NCBI GenBank assembly: GCA_004340125.1
Contig: SLUK01000005.1
Coordinates: 124,001 to 188,000 of the forward strand
Reading direction: 5' to 3'
Length of the DNA: 64,000 nt
Origin: Harryflintia acetispora
Lineage (GTDB): Bacteria > Bacillota > Clostridia > Oscillospirales > Ruminococcaceae
Shown one piece after another: positions 7,934 to 16,063 of this stretch. Under the pieces are notes generated by a model, which worked only from the letters and a program-made list of their open reading frames with translations, was not told where the DNA came from and did not search any database. Both the position numbers and the translations under genes were made by a program. How positions within the stretch are numbered: the stretch's first letter is position 1; each line of letters starts with the position of its first letter.

Positions 7934-9322
7934 TTATGCGCGCTTCCACTTGACGCCCTGCGGGGTGTCCTCCAGAATGATCCCCTGGGCCTTGAGCTCG
8001 TCGCGGATCCGGTCGGCAGTGGCGAAGTCGCGGTCTTTGCGCGCCTGCTGCCGCTGCTCGATCAGGGCCTCGATTTCTTCGGCCATGCCGTCCTGCGCCG
8101 GGCGGTTATAGAGGATCCCCAGCACGCCGCACAGCTCGTCATAAAGCTTTATAGCCGCCTCGATGGCCGTCTTCGGGCGGGGGGAGCCGAGATAGGTGTT
8201 GCACTCGCGCGTCAGCTCGAAGAGCGCCGAGATCGCGTCGGCGGTGTTGAGGTCGTCGTCCATCGCGGCGACAAACTGTCCGCGGCGGGAATCGAGCTTT
8301 GAGAGGAACCCGGGGTCCTCCCCGTCGGTCGCGCTCTTAAGCGCGAAATCGAGGTTTTCCCGGCAGTTATACAGCCGCTCGAGCGAGGCGCGGCACTGCT
8401 CGAGCACCTCGAGGGTATAGTTGATCGGGCTGCGGTAGTGCGCCTGGAGCATCATGAACTTGATCGGCTCGTAGCCGAATTTTTCGGCCACCTCGCGCAC
8501 GGTGAAGAAGTTGCCCAGGGATTTTGACATCTTGTGGTTATCCACGTTGATGTAGCCGTTGTGCATCCAGTAGCGCACATACTCGTGCCCGGTGCAGCAC
8601 TCGGCCTGGGCGATCTCGTTTTCATGGTGAGGGAAAATCAGGTCCTGGCCGCCGCAATGGATGTCGATGGTCTCGCCGAGATACTTCATAATCATGGCGG
8701 TGCACTCGATATGCCAGCCGGGGCGCCCCTCGCCCCAGGGGGAATGGTAGCTGGGCTCGCCGGGCTTGGCGGCCTTCCAGAGCACGAAGTCCAGCGGGTC
8801 CTCCTTGTTCGAGCTCACGTCGATCCGGTTCCCCGCGTCCAGCGCGTCCAGCGGCTGGTGGGAGAGCTTGCCGTACCCGCCGAACTTGCGGGAACGGAAG
8901 TAGACGTCCCCGTCCTTCGCATAGGCGTAGCCCCGCTCCTCCAAGCGCTTTACCACGTCGATGATGGTGTCGATGTTCTCGGTCGCCTTGGGATGGTAAT
9001 CGGCCTCCCGAACGCCCAGCCCCTTCGCATCGGTCCAGTACTCCTTGATGTAGCGCGCGGCGACCTCGGCCACGGTGGTGCCTTCCTCATTGGCCTTTTT
9101 GATCAGCTTGTCGTCGATGTCGGTGAAGTTCTGCACAAAGGTCACGTCGTATCCGATGTACTTAAGGTAACGGCGCAGCACGTCGAAGACGCAGATCGGC
9201 CGCGCGTTGCCGATGTGGATGAAGTTATAGACCGTCGGCCCGCAGGCGTACATTTTGACCTTGCCCTCCTGCAGGGGGACAAATTCCTCCTTCTTCATGG
9301 TCAGGGTGTTGAAAATTCTCAT
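7934..9322 (-). CDS. cysS: cysteinyl-tRNA synthetase
   Basis: The 462-residue class I synthetase charges tRNA-Cys. It shows the HIGH-type motif IHIGNARP, the zinc-site cysteine near the start (YACGPTVYN), GWHIECTAM, the HHENEIAQAE block and KMSKS (NHKMSKSLGNFF), with a normal C-terminal anticodon-binding region. The start at ATG 9322 gives MRIFNTLT, and the cysE stop codon overlaps it as ATGA, so translation is coupled. The operon is led by a Cys T-box, tying its expression to uncharged tRNA-Cys. Confidence 0.97.
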   Translation of the reverse strand: MRIFNTLTMKKEEFVPLQEGKVKMYACGPTVYNFIHIGNARPICVFDVLRRYLKYIGYDVTFVQNFTDIDDKLIKKANEEGTTVAEVAARYIKEYWTDAKGLGVREADYHPKATENIDTIIDVVKRLEERGYAYAKDGDVYFRSRKFGGYGKLSHQPLDALDAGNRIDVSSNKEDPLDFVLWKAAKPGEPSYHSPWGEGRPGWHIECTAMIMKYLGETIDIHCGGQDLIFPHHENEIAQAECCTGHEYVRYWMHNGYINVDNHKMSKSLGNFFTVREVAEKFGYEPIKFMMLQAHYRSPINYTLEVLEQCRASLERLYNCRENLDFALKSATDGEDPGFLSKLDSRRGQFVAAMDDDLNTADAISALFELTRECNTYLGSPRPKTAIEAAIKLYDELCGVLGILYNRPAQDGMAEEIEALIEQRQQARKDRDFATADRIRDELKAQGIILEDTPQGVKWKRA

Positions 9323-9975
9323 TTTTTCTCTTCCTCCAATTCCTGTATCCGTCTTTCCAGCTTCTCGATCTTCATCATCATCCTGCACAGCTCCTGCGAC
9401 ACCGGGTCGGGGATGTGCACCTGGTCGAGCAGGGTGTTATCCACCTTCTTGCCGGCCACCCGCACCGCCCGCGCGGGCACGCCCACGGCGGTGGAGTTCT
9501 CCTCCAGCGGCTCGAGCAACACCGCCCCGGCGGCGACCTTGCTGTTGTCCCCCACCGTGAAGGGGCCGAGGATCTTCGCTCCCGCGCCCACCAGGACATT
9601 TTTGCCCAGCGTCGGATGGCGCTTGCCCTTGTCCTTGCCGGTACCGCCCAGGGTCACGCCCTGGTAGATGGTGCAGCCGTCGCCGATCTCGGCGGTCTCA
9701 CCAATGACCACCCCCGCGCCGTGGTCGATGAGCACCCCGCGCCCGATCTTCGCGCCGGGATGGATTTCGATCCCAGTCAGAAAGCGCGCGATCTGGGAGA
9801 GCGCACGCGCCAAAAAGAAGCAATTATGCCGGTAAAGCCAGTATGCCGGGCGGTGCAGCATGAGCGCGTGCAGCCCGGAATAAAGCAGCAGCACCTCGAG
9901 CGAGTTGCGCGCGGCGGGGTCGCGCTCTTTGATCGCCGCGATGTCCTGTCTGAGTCCCCTGAAGATTGCGATCAC
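9319..9975 (-). CDS. cysE: serine O-acetyltransferase
   Basis: This enzyme acetylates serine with acetyl-CoA, the first committed step of cysteine synthesis. The N-terminal helical region (FRGLRQDIAAIKERDPAARNSLEVLL) is followed by left-handed beta-helix hexapeptide repeats containing IHPGAKIGRGVLIDHGAGVV and GVTLGGTGKDKGKRHPTLG, the classic SAT signature. I start it at GTG 9975 behind AAGGA; the longer open frame runs into the T-box leader. It is the first gene of the Cys T-box operon and overlaps cysS. Confidence 0.93.
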   Translation of the reverse strand: MIAIFRGLRQDIAAIKERDPAARNSLEVLLLYSGLHALMLHRPAYWLYRHNCFFLARALSQIARFLTGIEIHPGAKIGRGVLIDHGAGVVIGETAEIGDGCTIYQGVTLGGTGKDKGKRHPTLGKNVLVGAGAKILGPFTVGDNSKVAAGAVLLEPLEENSTAVGVPARAVRVAGKKVDNTLLDQVHIPDPVSQELCRMMMKIEKLERRIQELEEEKK

Positions 9976-10032
9976 CTCAATCCTTGATTGTTGGCATGAC
10001 TTGATAAAAAGATTCTTACATTTGGAAAAACA

Positions 10033-10310
10033 AAAGCCCCCGTCCGGGCATATTGCCGGACAGAGGCGCTCTTCGCACGGTCCCACTCTGTATTTTGCTC
10101 TTGCCCCTTAACGCGGGGATACGTAGTGCCCTACTGAGGGTTTTCCCGTTTGGGCGCTCTGCTCACGGGCGCACTTCGTTCTCCCGCGCGGCCGGGGCGC
10201 TCACACCACACGCGCCCTTCTCTGCTGCCGCGGCAATGGAAAACTACTCTTCCCGCTCACCGCATTTCACCTTACATTGGATGGCATTGACATTGTCTTA
10301 CTTCCATCTT
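10033..10310 (-). ncRNA. T-box leader, apparent Cys specifier, upstream of cysE-cysS
   Basis: On the reverse strand the leader carries AGTA ... GAAG-TGC-G in the specifier loop, which reads as a Cys codon. Later come the T-box sequence AGAGTGGGACCGTGCG (10089-10074) and a terminator stem GTCCGGC...GCCCGGAC (10067-10033) with a U-tract. Uncharged tRNA-Cys would favour the antiterminator. The downstream genes make and charge cysteine, which agrees with the specifier. Confidence 0.85.
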
Positions 10311-10316
10311 TATGAT
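10287..10316 (+). promoter_or_regulatory. promoter of the M23 peptidase gene
   Basis: TTGACA at 10287-10292, an 18-bp spacer and TATGAT at 10311-10316. A small hairpin with a T-run (10336-10357) lies between it and the start codon and could attenuate transcription. Confidence 0.6.
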
Positions 10317-10345
10317 AAGATAGCATAAAACGTACCTCTTTGCAA
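10317..10345 (-). promoter_or_regulatory. promoter of the Cys T-box operon
   Basis: Reverse strand TTGCAA (10345-10340), a 17-bp spacer and TATCTT (10322-10317). Its -10 box abuts the -10 box of the divergent forward promoter. Confidence 0.6.
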
Positions 10346-10389
10346 GAGAGGTTTTTTGCACGGGCTTTAAAAAGAAAGGCGGTACGGGA

Positions 10390-11502
10390 ATGAAAGCTAT
10401 CAAAAAAAGAATCTCGCTGCTCTGTTCGGCGGCTTTGATTGCACTTTGCCTCAGCCAGCTGGCGCTGGCCGAATCCGGCAGTTCCAAGGTCGTGGGGAAC
10501 GTCAAAGAACCGAAGTCGGGCTCGTCTTCGTCGCAGAGCTCGTCCTCCCGCCCGGCGAACGTGCGCGACCGGTATGTGGACGACAGCAAAGCGAATGTGA
10601 ACGACCCGCGCCCGGTGATCGAACCGGACATCGTGGGCAACACCCGCGGAAAGAAAACCGAAGCCTCCTCCAAGGCGGCGGAGAAATCCAGCGCACCGAA
10701 GGCCTCCATCTCGTCCACCTCGATCGACCCGGGAGAAACCCTCTTTATAACGGTCAGCGGGGTTAAGGACATCAAGGCGGTCACGGTGAAAAACGACTTC
10801 GGTTTTTCGGTGCGCCTCTCGGCCGATCCCAGCCGGGAAAACACCTACATCGGCTTCCTGCCGGTGAGCTACTTCACCGCCAAGGGCAGCTACAATATCA
10901 CCGTGTCGGGCGGGGGATTGAGCACCGCCACCTTTACTGTGGCGGTCAGCGGCAAGCAATTCGAGACCCAATACCTGACGGTGGACGAGGGACTGGCGAA
11001 CAGCACCATCAACAACGACGAAGCCTCCAAGGAGTACCGCGAGGTGATCTGGCCGCAGAAGGAGAAATTTGATTCCAAGCGCTACTTCGACGGGCGCTTC
11101 ATCCTTCCGGTCCAGGGCGGGATCAACACCCAGTTCGGGATGGTGCGCTACACCAACGGCGTGGCCGGGCCCCGGCACGACGGGGTGGACCTCGACGCCA
11201 AGCTCGGCACCCCGGTCAAGGCGGCGCAAAACGGCAAGGTGCTCTACGCCGGCTTTGTCAAGCTGACCGGGAACACGGTGGTCATCGAGCACGGCTACGG
11301 GCTCAAGAGCTGGTATCAGCACATGCAGAGCCTCAGCGTCAAGGAGGGCGACGTGGTGAAGACCGGGCAGGTCATCGGCAAGGTGGGTTCCACCGGCTTC
11401 TCGACCGGGCCGCACATGCACTTCTCCGCCTCGATCAACGGGGTCTACATCAACCCTCTGACCCTCGTCGAGACCGACCTGCTCGAGCAGGCGGCCAAAT
11501 AG
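10390..11502 (+). CDS. secreted M23 family (LytM-type) peptidoglycan peptidase
   Basis: The 370-residue exported protein begins with a signal peptide (cut near LALA-ES), then a long Ser/Lys/Pro-rich low-complexity spacer (about 28-110). A beta-rich domain follows (about 110-200), then a C-terminal M23 domain (about 240-365). The zinc ligands are visible in RHDGVDL and GPHMHFS, with the typical AAQNGKVLYAG core. M23 enzymes cleave peptide cross-bridges in the cell wall. The spacer suggests it works at a distance from the membrane. It is followed by a 66-residue gene. Confidence 0.9.
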   Translation: MKAIKKRISLLCSAALIALCLSQLALAESGSSKVVGNVKEPKSGSSSSQSSSSRPANVRDRYVDDSKANVNDPRPVIEPDIVGNTRGKKTEASSKAAEKSSAPKASISSTSIDPGETLFITVSGVKDIKAVTVKNDFGFSVRLSADPSRENTYIGFLPVSYFTAKGSYNITVSGGGLSTATFTVAVSGKQFETQYLTVDEGLANSTINNDEASKEYREVIWPQKEKFDSKRYFDGRFILPVQGGINTQFGMVRYTNGVAGPRHDGVDLDAKLGTPVKAAQNGKVLYAGFVKLTGNTVVIEHGYGLKSWYQHMQSLSVKEGDVVKTGQVIGKVGSTGFSTGPHMHFSASINGVYINPLTLVETDLLEQAAK

Positions 11503-11556
11503 GACGGATAAACATTTCCTTTCCTGCGAAAACTAGGGACAGGGAGGAATGCCAAT

Positions 11557-11757
11557 ATGAAAAATACCGATCAAAGCCGCAAGCAGATGGTGGACGAAAA
11601 CGTCACCTATCTCGACGTGGCCGACGAGCTCGCCGGCTACTACGCCACCCAGGCGATCACCCAGGCGCAGGGCCGCATGCAGGGGGGAAACACCCCCACC
11701 GGCTTCGACGAGCGGCACCTGCATGAGATACGCGAGCATCTGCACGGGGACCTGTGA
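11557..11757 (+). CDS. small conserved-looking protein of unknown function
   Basis: A 66-residue acidic, soluble protein (MKNTDQSRKQMVDENVTYLD...) with no signal peptide or cysteine. AGGGAGGAATG precedes the ATG at 11557, and a clear terminator follows at 11764. I do not recognise the family. It sits 54 bp after the M23 gene and may share its transcript. Confidence 0.6.
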   Translation: MKNTDQSRKQMVDENVTYLDVADELAGYYATQAITQAQGRMQGGNTPTGFDERHLHEIREHLHGDL

Positions 11758-11763
11758 CTGAAC

Positions 11764-11800
11764 AATCGGCTTCGGGAAAATTTTTTGAAGCCGGCTTTTT
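11764..11800 (+). terminator. terminator after the 66-residue gene
   Basis: CGGCTTC...GAAGCCG with a run of seven T residues, 10 bp after the stop codon. Confidence 0.8.
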
Positions 11801-11807
11801 TTAAAAT

Positions 11808-11834
11808 GACCGCAAGCATAGGCTGCTTGCGGTC
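11808..11834 (+). repeat. invertible promoter 2, distal 27-bp site and hairpin
   Basis: Perfect 11-bp arms GACCGCAAGCA/TGCTTGCGGTC surround TAGGC. It matches the reverse complement of the site at 11967-11993 at 24 of 27 positions, including the asymmetric stretch AGCATAGGCTGCTTGCGG. Confidence 0.8.
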
Positions 11835-11898
11835 TTATTTTTCTTCTTTTTCGCGGGAGAGAAGAACATTTTTTAAGACTCCCATTGTTTTTTTCCTA

Positions 11899-11927
11899 AT
11901 TATACCCTCTTCTGCCAGCTTTTTCAA
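11899..11927 (-). promoter_or_regulatory. promoter inside invertible segment 2, facing away from the gene
   Basis: Reverse strand TTGAAA (11927-11922), a 17-bp spacer and TATAAT (11904-11899). The adjacent gene is on the forward strand. Confidence 0.85.
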
Positions 11928-11966
11928 GGAATTCCGGCAATTTTTTGCCCACCTCTTCCCTCCTGT

Positions 11967-11993
11967 GGCCGCAAGCAGCCTATGCTATCGGTC
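11967..11993 (+). repeat. invertible promoter 2, gene-proximal 27-bp site
   Basis: Contains CCGCAAGCAGCCTATGCT, the reverse complement of the core in the distal site. It ends 20 bp before the start codon of surface protein 2, with AAGGAGGA between. Confidence 0.8.
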
Positions 11994-12012
11994 ATTTTAA
12001 GGAGGAAGCGCC

Positions 12013-13290
12013 ATGCAGTCCAAACACCCACAAAAACGCACAGTATCCCTGCTGCTGGCAATATGCCTGCTGTGCGGCCTGCGCACATCCGCCGCGGCCG
12101 TCGGCGCAGCGGCGGGCGGCTACGCCGAAACCTACGGAATCAACGTCCCTTTCACCCCCTCGGCGCGCACCAGCCGCTACACCTTCGCCGTCTATGAGGG
12201 GAACACGGCGGCCCCCGCCAGGCTTCTGATCCAAAAGGAGCTGACCATCTCCACGGCGCAGACGGTCTTTCTTCCGATCCCCTCCCTTCTGAGCGGACCG
12301 GGCAGCTATACTCTGGCGGTGACCGCCCATCCCATGCCGGAGCGGGAGGGGCTGGATACCGCCGCCACCAAGACCGTTCCCTTTCGGCTCGAACCGACCT
12401 GCGGCCATCCGGGCGCGTCAGGGGCTTTTTTGATAGGGGACGGCAGTGCCCAAAGTCCCTATCTGATCACCAGTGCCGCGCAACTCGACCACTTGCGCCA
12501 ACACACCGGCGCATATGCCCGGCAAGGCTGCGATCTCGACATGGCGGGCATCGCTTGGCAAAATTTTAATTTTAGCGGCACCTACGATGGGAATGGCTAT
12601 GTGGTTCGCAACCTCTCCAATAATTCCTCTGGATTCGGCGGATTATTTGCGGAGGTAACCGGTACTGTCATGAACCTTGGCGTAGAAAACGCTACAGTAC
12701 GTGGCACCTATGCAGCGGCCATCTGCGGAAACTTGCGTGGAAAAATTTATTGCTGCTATGTAAAAGACTGTATCATAACGGCAACGACCAGCGTCGCAGG
12801 AGGGATCACTGGGAACGATGGGGCAAACTACCAGTCGATTATTCAGGATTGCTACGAAATGGGCGGAACCTATCAAACTTCGGTGGCCTCGGGCGGGATC
12901 GCGGGCGACTTCAGTGGGGATGTCTCCGGCAATGCTCTGATTCGCTGTTATTCCATCCCGGCGAAGGTTACGGGAGGCAAGAAAGGAATCTTAGTTGGGA
13001 ACTGGAGAAGCGCCAAGATGCAAGACTGCTATTTCCCAAGCGACACCTCCTGCGGCTCCACCACCGCTACCGCCTCCGGCAATGTTTCGGGTGCCGTCGG
13101 CATGCCGTTTGCTTCCTTCCCGAACGCCGCCAACTTTTCAGGCTGGAATATCGGAGCCGACAGCAGCGCCTGGGTGATGGGAGAAAGCGCGCCCGAGCTT
13201 AAAATCTTTGCGCAGCGCCGTGCGCGCGACTACGCCCTGCCGCAGGGCGCCGCCTCCTGGCGAAAGGGCACCATTGGACTTTCTGACTAA
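12013..13290 (+). CDS. surface protein 2: secreted GLUG-like beta-helix protein
   Basis: The 425-residue protein has a signal peptide (MQSKHPQKRTVSLLLAICLL...). Its N-terminal domain aligns with surface protein 1 (YGINVPFTPSARTSRYTFAV, PMPEREGLD). The C-terminal domain begins CGHPG, then GDGSAQSPYLI, QLDHLRQHT and SGTYDGNGYVV, followed by GGLFAE, GGITG, GGIAG turns and paired cysteines (CCYVKDC, DCYE, RCYS, DCYF). It ends with LKIFAQRRARDY and has no wall anchor. AAGGAGGA gives a good ribosome site. It stands alone behind invertible promoter 2. Confidence 0.8.
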   Translation: MQSKHPQKRTVSLLLAICLLCGLRTSAAAVGAAAGGYAETYGINVPFTPSARTSRYTFAVYEGNTAAPARLLIQKELTISTAQTVFLPIPSLLSGPGSYTLAVTAHPMPEREGLDTAATKTVPFRLEPTCGHPGASGAFLIGDGSAQSPYLITSAAQLDHLRQHTGAYARQGCDLDMAGIAWQNFNFSGTYDGNGYVVRNLSNNSSGFGGLFAEVTGTVMNLGVENATVRGTYAAAICGNLRGKIYCCYVKDCIITATTSVAGGITGNDGANYQSIIQDCYEMGGTYQTSVASGGIAGDFSGDVSGNALIRCYSIPAKVTGGKKGILVGNWRSAKMQDCYFPSDTSCGSTTATASGNVSGAVGMPFASFPNAANFSGWNIGADSSAWVMGESAPELKIFAQRRARDYALPQGAASWRKGTIGLSD

Positions 13291-13315
13291 TCCATCCATG
13301 ATATCGGGAGGGGGG

Positions 13316-13350
13316 AAAGGAGCGCAAGCAAAATTGCTTGCGCTCCTTTT
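13316..13350. terminator. bidirectional terminator between surface protein 2 and the nitroreductase
   Basis: AAAGGAGCGCAAGCA and TGCTTGCGCTCCTTT form a 15-bp stem with AAAT loop between converging genes. Confidence 0.85.
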
Positions 13351-13388
13351 AATTTGAATGAGGTCTCCGGCGAGGCTAAGAATCCAAT

Positions 13389-13928
13389 TCATCGCACGTA
13401 GCGCACGGCCTCGTCAAAGGGCTTGCGCTTCTTCTGTGGCGGCGTCTCCCCCTCGGCGGCGTAGCCGAGCGCGATCATCACCCGCACCTCGCGCCCGGGC
13501 GGGATGCCCAGCGCCTCCCGCACCGCTTCCTCGTCGTACCAGCCCAGGATACAGCTCGCAAGGCCCTGCTCCTGCGCCATCAGGCAGATGTGCGCCACCG
13601 CGATCCCGATGTCGAGCGGCCGGTAATCCTGCCGCTTGACCTTCCCGATGGGAGCGAGGTCCGGGCGCTCCCCTTCCTCGGTGATGGCGATGAACACCGG
13701 GCAGTCGGCGGTAAAGCGGTTCTCGCCCTGCGCCTGCGCGGCGCGGGCGACCCCGGCCGCCGCCGCCGGGGTGTCGGCCACCACGAACCGCCAGGGCTGG
13801 CGGTTGCTCGCCGAGGGGGCGAGGCGTCCCGCCTCGAGGCAGGCGCGCAGCTTCTCCTCCTCCACCGGGCGAGTGGAATAGCTGCGGCAGCTGTGCCGCG
13901 CCAGAACCAGGTCCATGAAATCTTCCAT
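13389..13928 (-). CDS. nitroreductase family protein
   Basis: A 179-residue FMN-dependent oxidoreductase of the nitroreductase superfamily. RHSCRSYSTRPVEEEKLRACLEAG is the N-terminal FMN phosphate site and APSASNRQPWRFVV the second signature. AHICLMAQEQGLASCILGWYDEE is the usual central helix. The start at ATG 13928 follows GGGAGG, while the longer open frame upstream lacks a ribosome site. The physiological substrate is unknown. It is divergent from the ThrE pair. Confidence 0.88.
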   Translation of the reverse strand: MEDFMDLVLARHSCRSYSTRPVEEEKLRACLEAGRLAPSASNRQPWRFVVADTPAAAAGVARAAQAQGENRFTADCPVFIAITEEGERPDLAPIGKVKRQDYRPLDIGIAVAHICLMAQEQGLASCILGWYDEEAVREALGIPPGREVRVMIALGYAAEGETPPQKKRKPFDEAVRYVR

Positions 13929-14092
13929 GCCAAAGCCTCCCTTCACGTTTTCTTCATCATAGCCCCCGCCGGCGTCAAATTCAAGGGGATTCTTTTGGTG
14001 CTGATTTTGAGGGGCAAAACTTTCCCATCCTCTTGACAGTGCCGCCATGCCTGGCATACAATTGGATCGGTAAACAAGCGGGAGGTGAAGGG

Positions 14093-14866
14093 ATGAACGA
14101 TTCCAGGCGGATTCTGGAGCTGGCGATCAAGGCCGGGGAGATCCTGCTTTACAACGGCGGAGAAATCTTCCGGGTGCAGGAGACCATGCTGCGCATCGCC
14201 AAGGCCTATGGGGCCGAGGACTTCCACGTCTACATCGTCTCCACCGGGATCTTCGCCACCGCCCTGGTGGACGGGCGGCTGCACAGCACCACCCTGGTGC
14301 AGATCCCCCTGAGTGCCATGCACCTCGGGCGGGTGATCGCCGTCAACAGCCTCTCAAGGGACATCGCCTGTGGGCGCTGCGAAATCGACGAGGCCTTCCG
14401 GCGGCTGGAAACGATCGAGGCCATCCCCTTCTACCCGCCCTGGATGCGGGTCCTGGTCACCGGGCTCGGCTGCGCGGGCTTCGGCTTCATCCTCGGCGGG
14501 GACTTCTTCGACAGTGTGATCAGCTTCCTGTCGGGGGCCATCCTCTCCTGCTTTTTGATCTACGCCGATAGGCGGAAGCTCTCGAAGATCATCGCCAACC
14601 TTATGGCGAGCGCCCTGGTGACGCTCTGCGGGCTCACCTTCTTCCACCTGGGGCTGGGGAACCACATCGACAAGATCATCATCGGCTCGCTCATGCCGCT
14701 GGTGCCCGGGGTGGCGCTGACCACCTCGATCCGGGACTTTCTCAATACCGATTACCTCTCCGGCATGATCCGCCTGATCGACACGCTGCTCGTCGCCTCC
14801 TGTATCGCCATCGGGGTGGGCGCGGTGCTGGGCGCCGCCAGCCTCTTTCTGGGGGTGGTCGTATGA
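14093..14866 (+). CDS. threonine/serine exporter, ThrE N-terminal (YjjP-type) subunit
   Basis: The 257-residue protein of the ThrE/YjjP (DUF1212) family has a cytoplasmic N-terminal half with AGEILLYNGGEIFRVQETM, then about five membrane spans (from about residue 120). The family exports threonine and serine, usually as a split two-gene unit with a YjjB-type partner, which follows here with an ATGA overlap. GGAGGTGAAGGG supports ATG 14093; the longer frame upstream is noncoding. Confidence 0.88.
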   Translation: MNDSRRILELAIKAGEILLYNGGEIFRVQETMLRIAKAYGAEDFHVYIVSTGIFATALVDGRLHSTTLVQIPLSAMHLGRVIAVNSLSRDIACGRCEIDEAFRRLETIEAIPFYPPWMRVLVTGLGCAGFGFILGGDFFDSVISFLSGAILSCFLIYADRRKLSKIIANLMASALVTLCGLTFFHLGLGNHIDKIIIGSLMPLVPGVALTTSIRDFLNTDYLSGMIRLIDTLLVASCIAIGVGAVLGAASLFLGVVV

Positions 14867-15312
14867 GCGGCCTGCTTTCGCAGGTGGTCGCCGCGTTCCT
14901 GGGCAGCGCCTCCTTCGCCCTGCTCTTCCAGGTGCCCAAGGACCAATTCCTGTTCGGGGGTGCTGCGGGGGCCGCCAGTTGGCTGTGCTATCTGGTTTTT
15001 TTGCGGTTCCATCCGTCGGTGGTGCTCGCTTCCTTCGCCGCGGCGATCCTGCTCAGCATCCTCTGCCGGGTCTTTGCCGTGCGCCGTAAGACGCCGATCA
15101 CCGTCTTCTTGACCTGTGGGATTTTCCCCATCGTGCCGGGGTCGGGAATCTATTACACGGTCTATTACTTCATCATGAGCCAGAACGATTTGGCGCTCTA
15201 TAAAGGGATCGAAACGCTCAAGATCGCGGTGGCCATCGCGCTGGGGATCGTATTGGTGCTCTCCCTGCCCTATTCGCTCTTCCGGGCTTTCGGCCGCAAA
15301 ACACAAAATTAG
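14863..15312 (+). CDS. threonine/serine exporter, C-terminal (YjjB/DUF3815) subunit
   Basis: This 149-residue integral membrane protein has four to five hydrophobic helices and the typical GIFPIVPGSGIYYTVYY segment. It is the partner half of the split ThrE exporter. Its ATG overlaps the stop codon of the upstream gene, so the two are translationally coupled and presumably made in equal amounts. Confidence 0.88.
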   Translation: MSGLLSQVVAAFLGSASFALLFQVPKDQFLFGGAAGAASWLCYLVFLRFHPSVVLASFAAAILLSILCRVFAVRRKTPITVFLTCGIFPIVPGSGIYYTVYYFIMSQNDLALYKGIETLKIAVAIALGIVLVLSLPYSLFRAFGRKTQN

Positions 15313-15317
15313 CACCA

Positions 15318-15352
15318 GACCCTTCGTGAGATTATTCTCACGAAGGGTCCTT
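15318..15352. terminator. terminator shared by the ThrE pair and the esterase gene
   Basis: GACCCTTCGTGAG and CTCACGAAGGGTC form a 13-bp stem followed by CTTTT. The reverse-strand esterase stop codon lies inside the right arm. Confidence 0.7.
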
Positions 15353-16063
15353 TTCCATCAGCCATTCAAGCGCCCGCGCATGGCGCTGCGGGACGTCTTT
15401 AAAATGCCCGCCCGGGCTCTCTTCATAAAAGGTCCCGCCCTGCGGGAGCTGGCCGCGCAGCAGGCGGGCGGCGGCGCGGGTGCGCTCCCCCACCGTGGCG
15501 AGTACGGGGTTGCGGCTGCGCTCCTCCCCGCTGCCCAGCGAGAGATAGACCCTGGCCGCTCCGTTCTTGGGCCGGTTCCCCTCCATAAAGGGGAGCCACC
15601 CCTCGTACCAGAGGGAGCCGGACAGGCTCCCGAAGCTGCCGAAGCGGTCCGTCTCATAAAGCGCATAGAGCGCGCAGAGCCCCGCGAGGGAATAGCCCAG
15701 CAGCGCCGGGCGGGGAAGAACCGGGAACCGGCTTTCCAGCCCTGGCAGGAAGCGCTCCTCGAGGAAGCGCACCGTCTCCCCTGCCCTTCCTCCAAAATCC
15801 CCGCCGCCGCGAAAGACCGCCTTCCCAAGCCAAGGGGTATAGGCGCCGTTCGGGTCCTCCGGCGCCAGCCCCGCCAGCAGGAAGGGCGGCAGAATGCCGC
15901 TTTGAATTTTTGGCGAAAGGATCGTCATCGCCTGTTCCATCGTCCCGCTGCCGGGAGAATTTAACAGCAGGCAGGCCAAGGGATACCCCGCGTCCTCCCG
16001 AAAATGCGGCGGCAGACAGACCCAATAGGCCCACCCGCCGCACCGCTCCTCTAATATCTTCAT
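15338..16063 (-). CDS. putative esterase (alpha/beta hydrolase, Fes-like)
   Basis: A 241-residue cytoplasmic alpha/beta hydrolase related to the putative esterase/ferri-siderophore esterase group. The nucleophile elbow is GYSLAG at about residue 145, with SGSLWYEGW after it and a plausible C-terminal His in GGHFKDVPQRH. The natural substrate is not predictable. Its ATG overlaps the thpR stop codon as ATGA, so it is the second gene of that pair. Confidence 0.75.
   Translation of the reverse strand: MKILEERCGGWAYWVCLPPHFREDAGYPLACLLLNSPGSGTMEQAMTILSPKIQSGILPPFLLAGLAPEDPNGAYTPWLGKAVFRGGGDFGGRAGETVRFLEERFLPGLESRFPVLPRPALLGYSLAGLCALYALYETDRFGSFGSLSGSLWYEGWLPFMEGNRPKNGAARVYLSLGSGEERSRNPVLATVGERTRAAARLLRGQLPQGGTFYEESPGGHFKDVPQRHARALEWLMEKDPS

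Larger units (their letters stand above)
11808..11993. other. putative invertible promoter segment 2 (OFF orientation)
   Basis: A 186-bp element bounded by inverted 27-bp sites, with its sigma-A promoter facing left, away from surface protein 2 at 12013. There are 64 bp between -10 box and distal site and 39 bp between -35 box and proximal site, the same as in the other copies. Confidence 0.75.
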
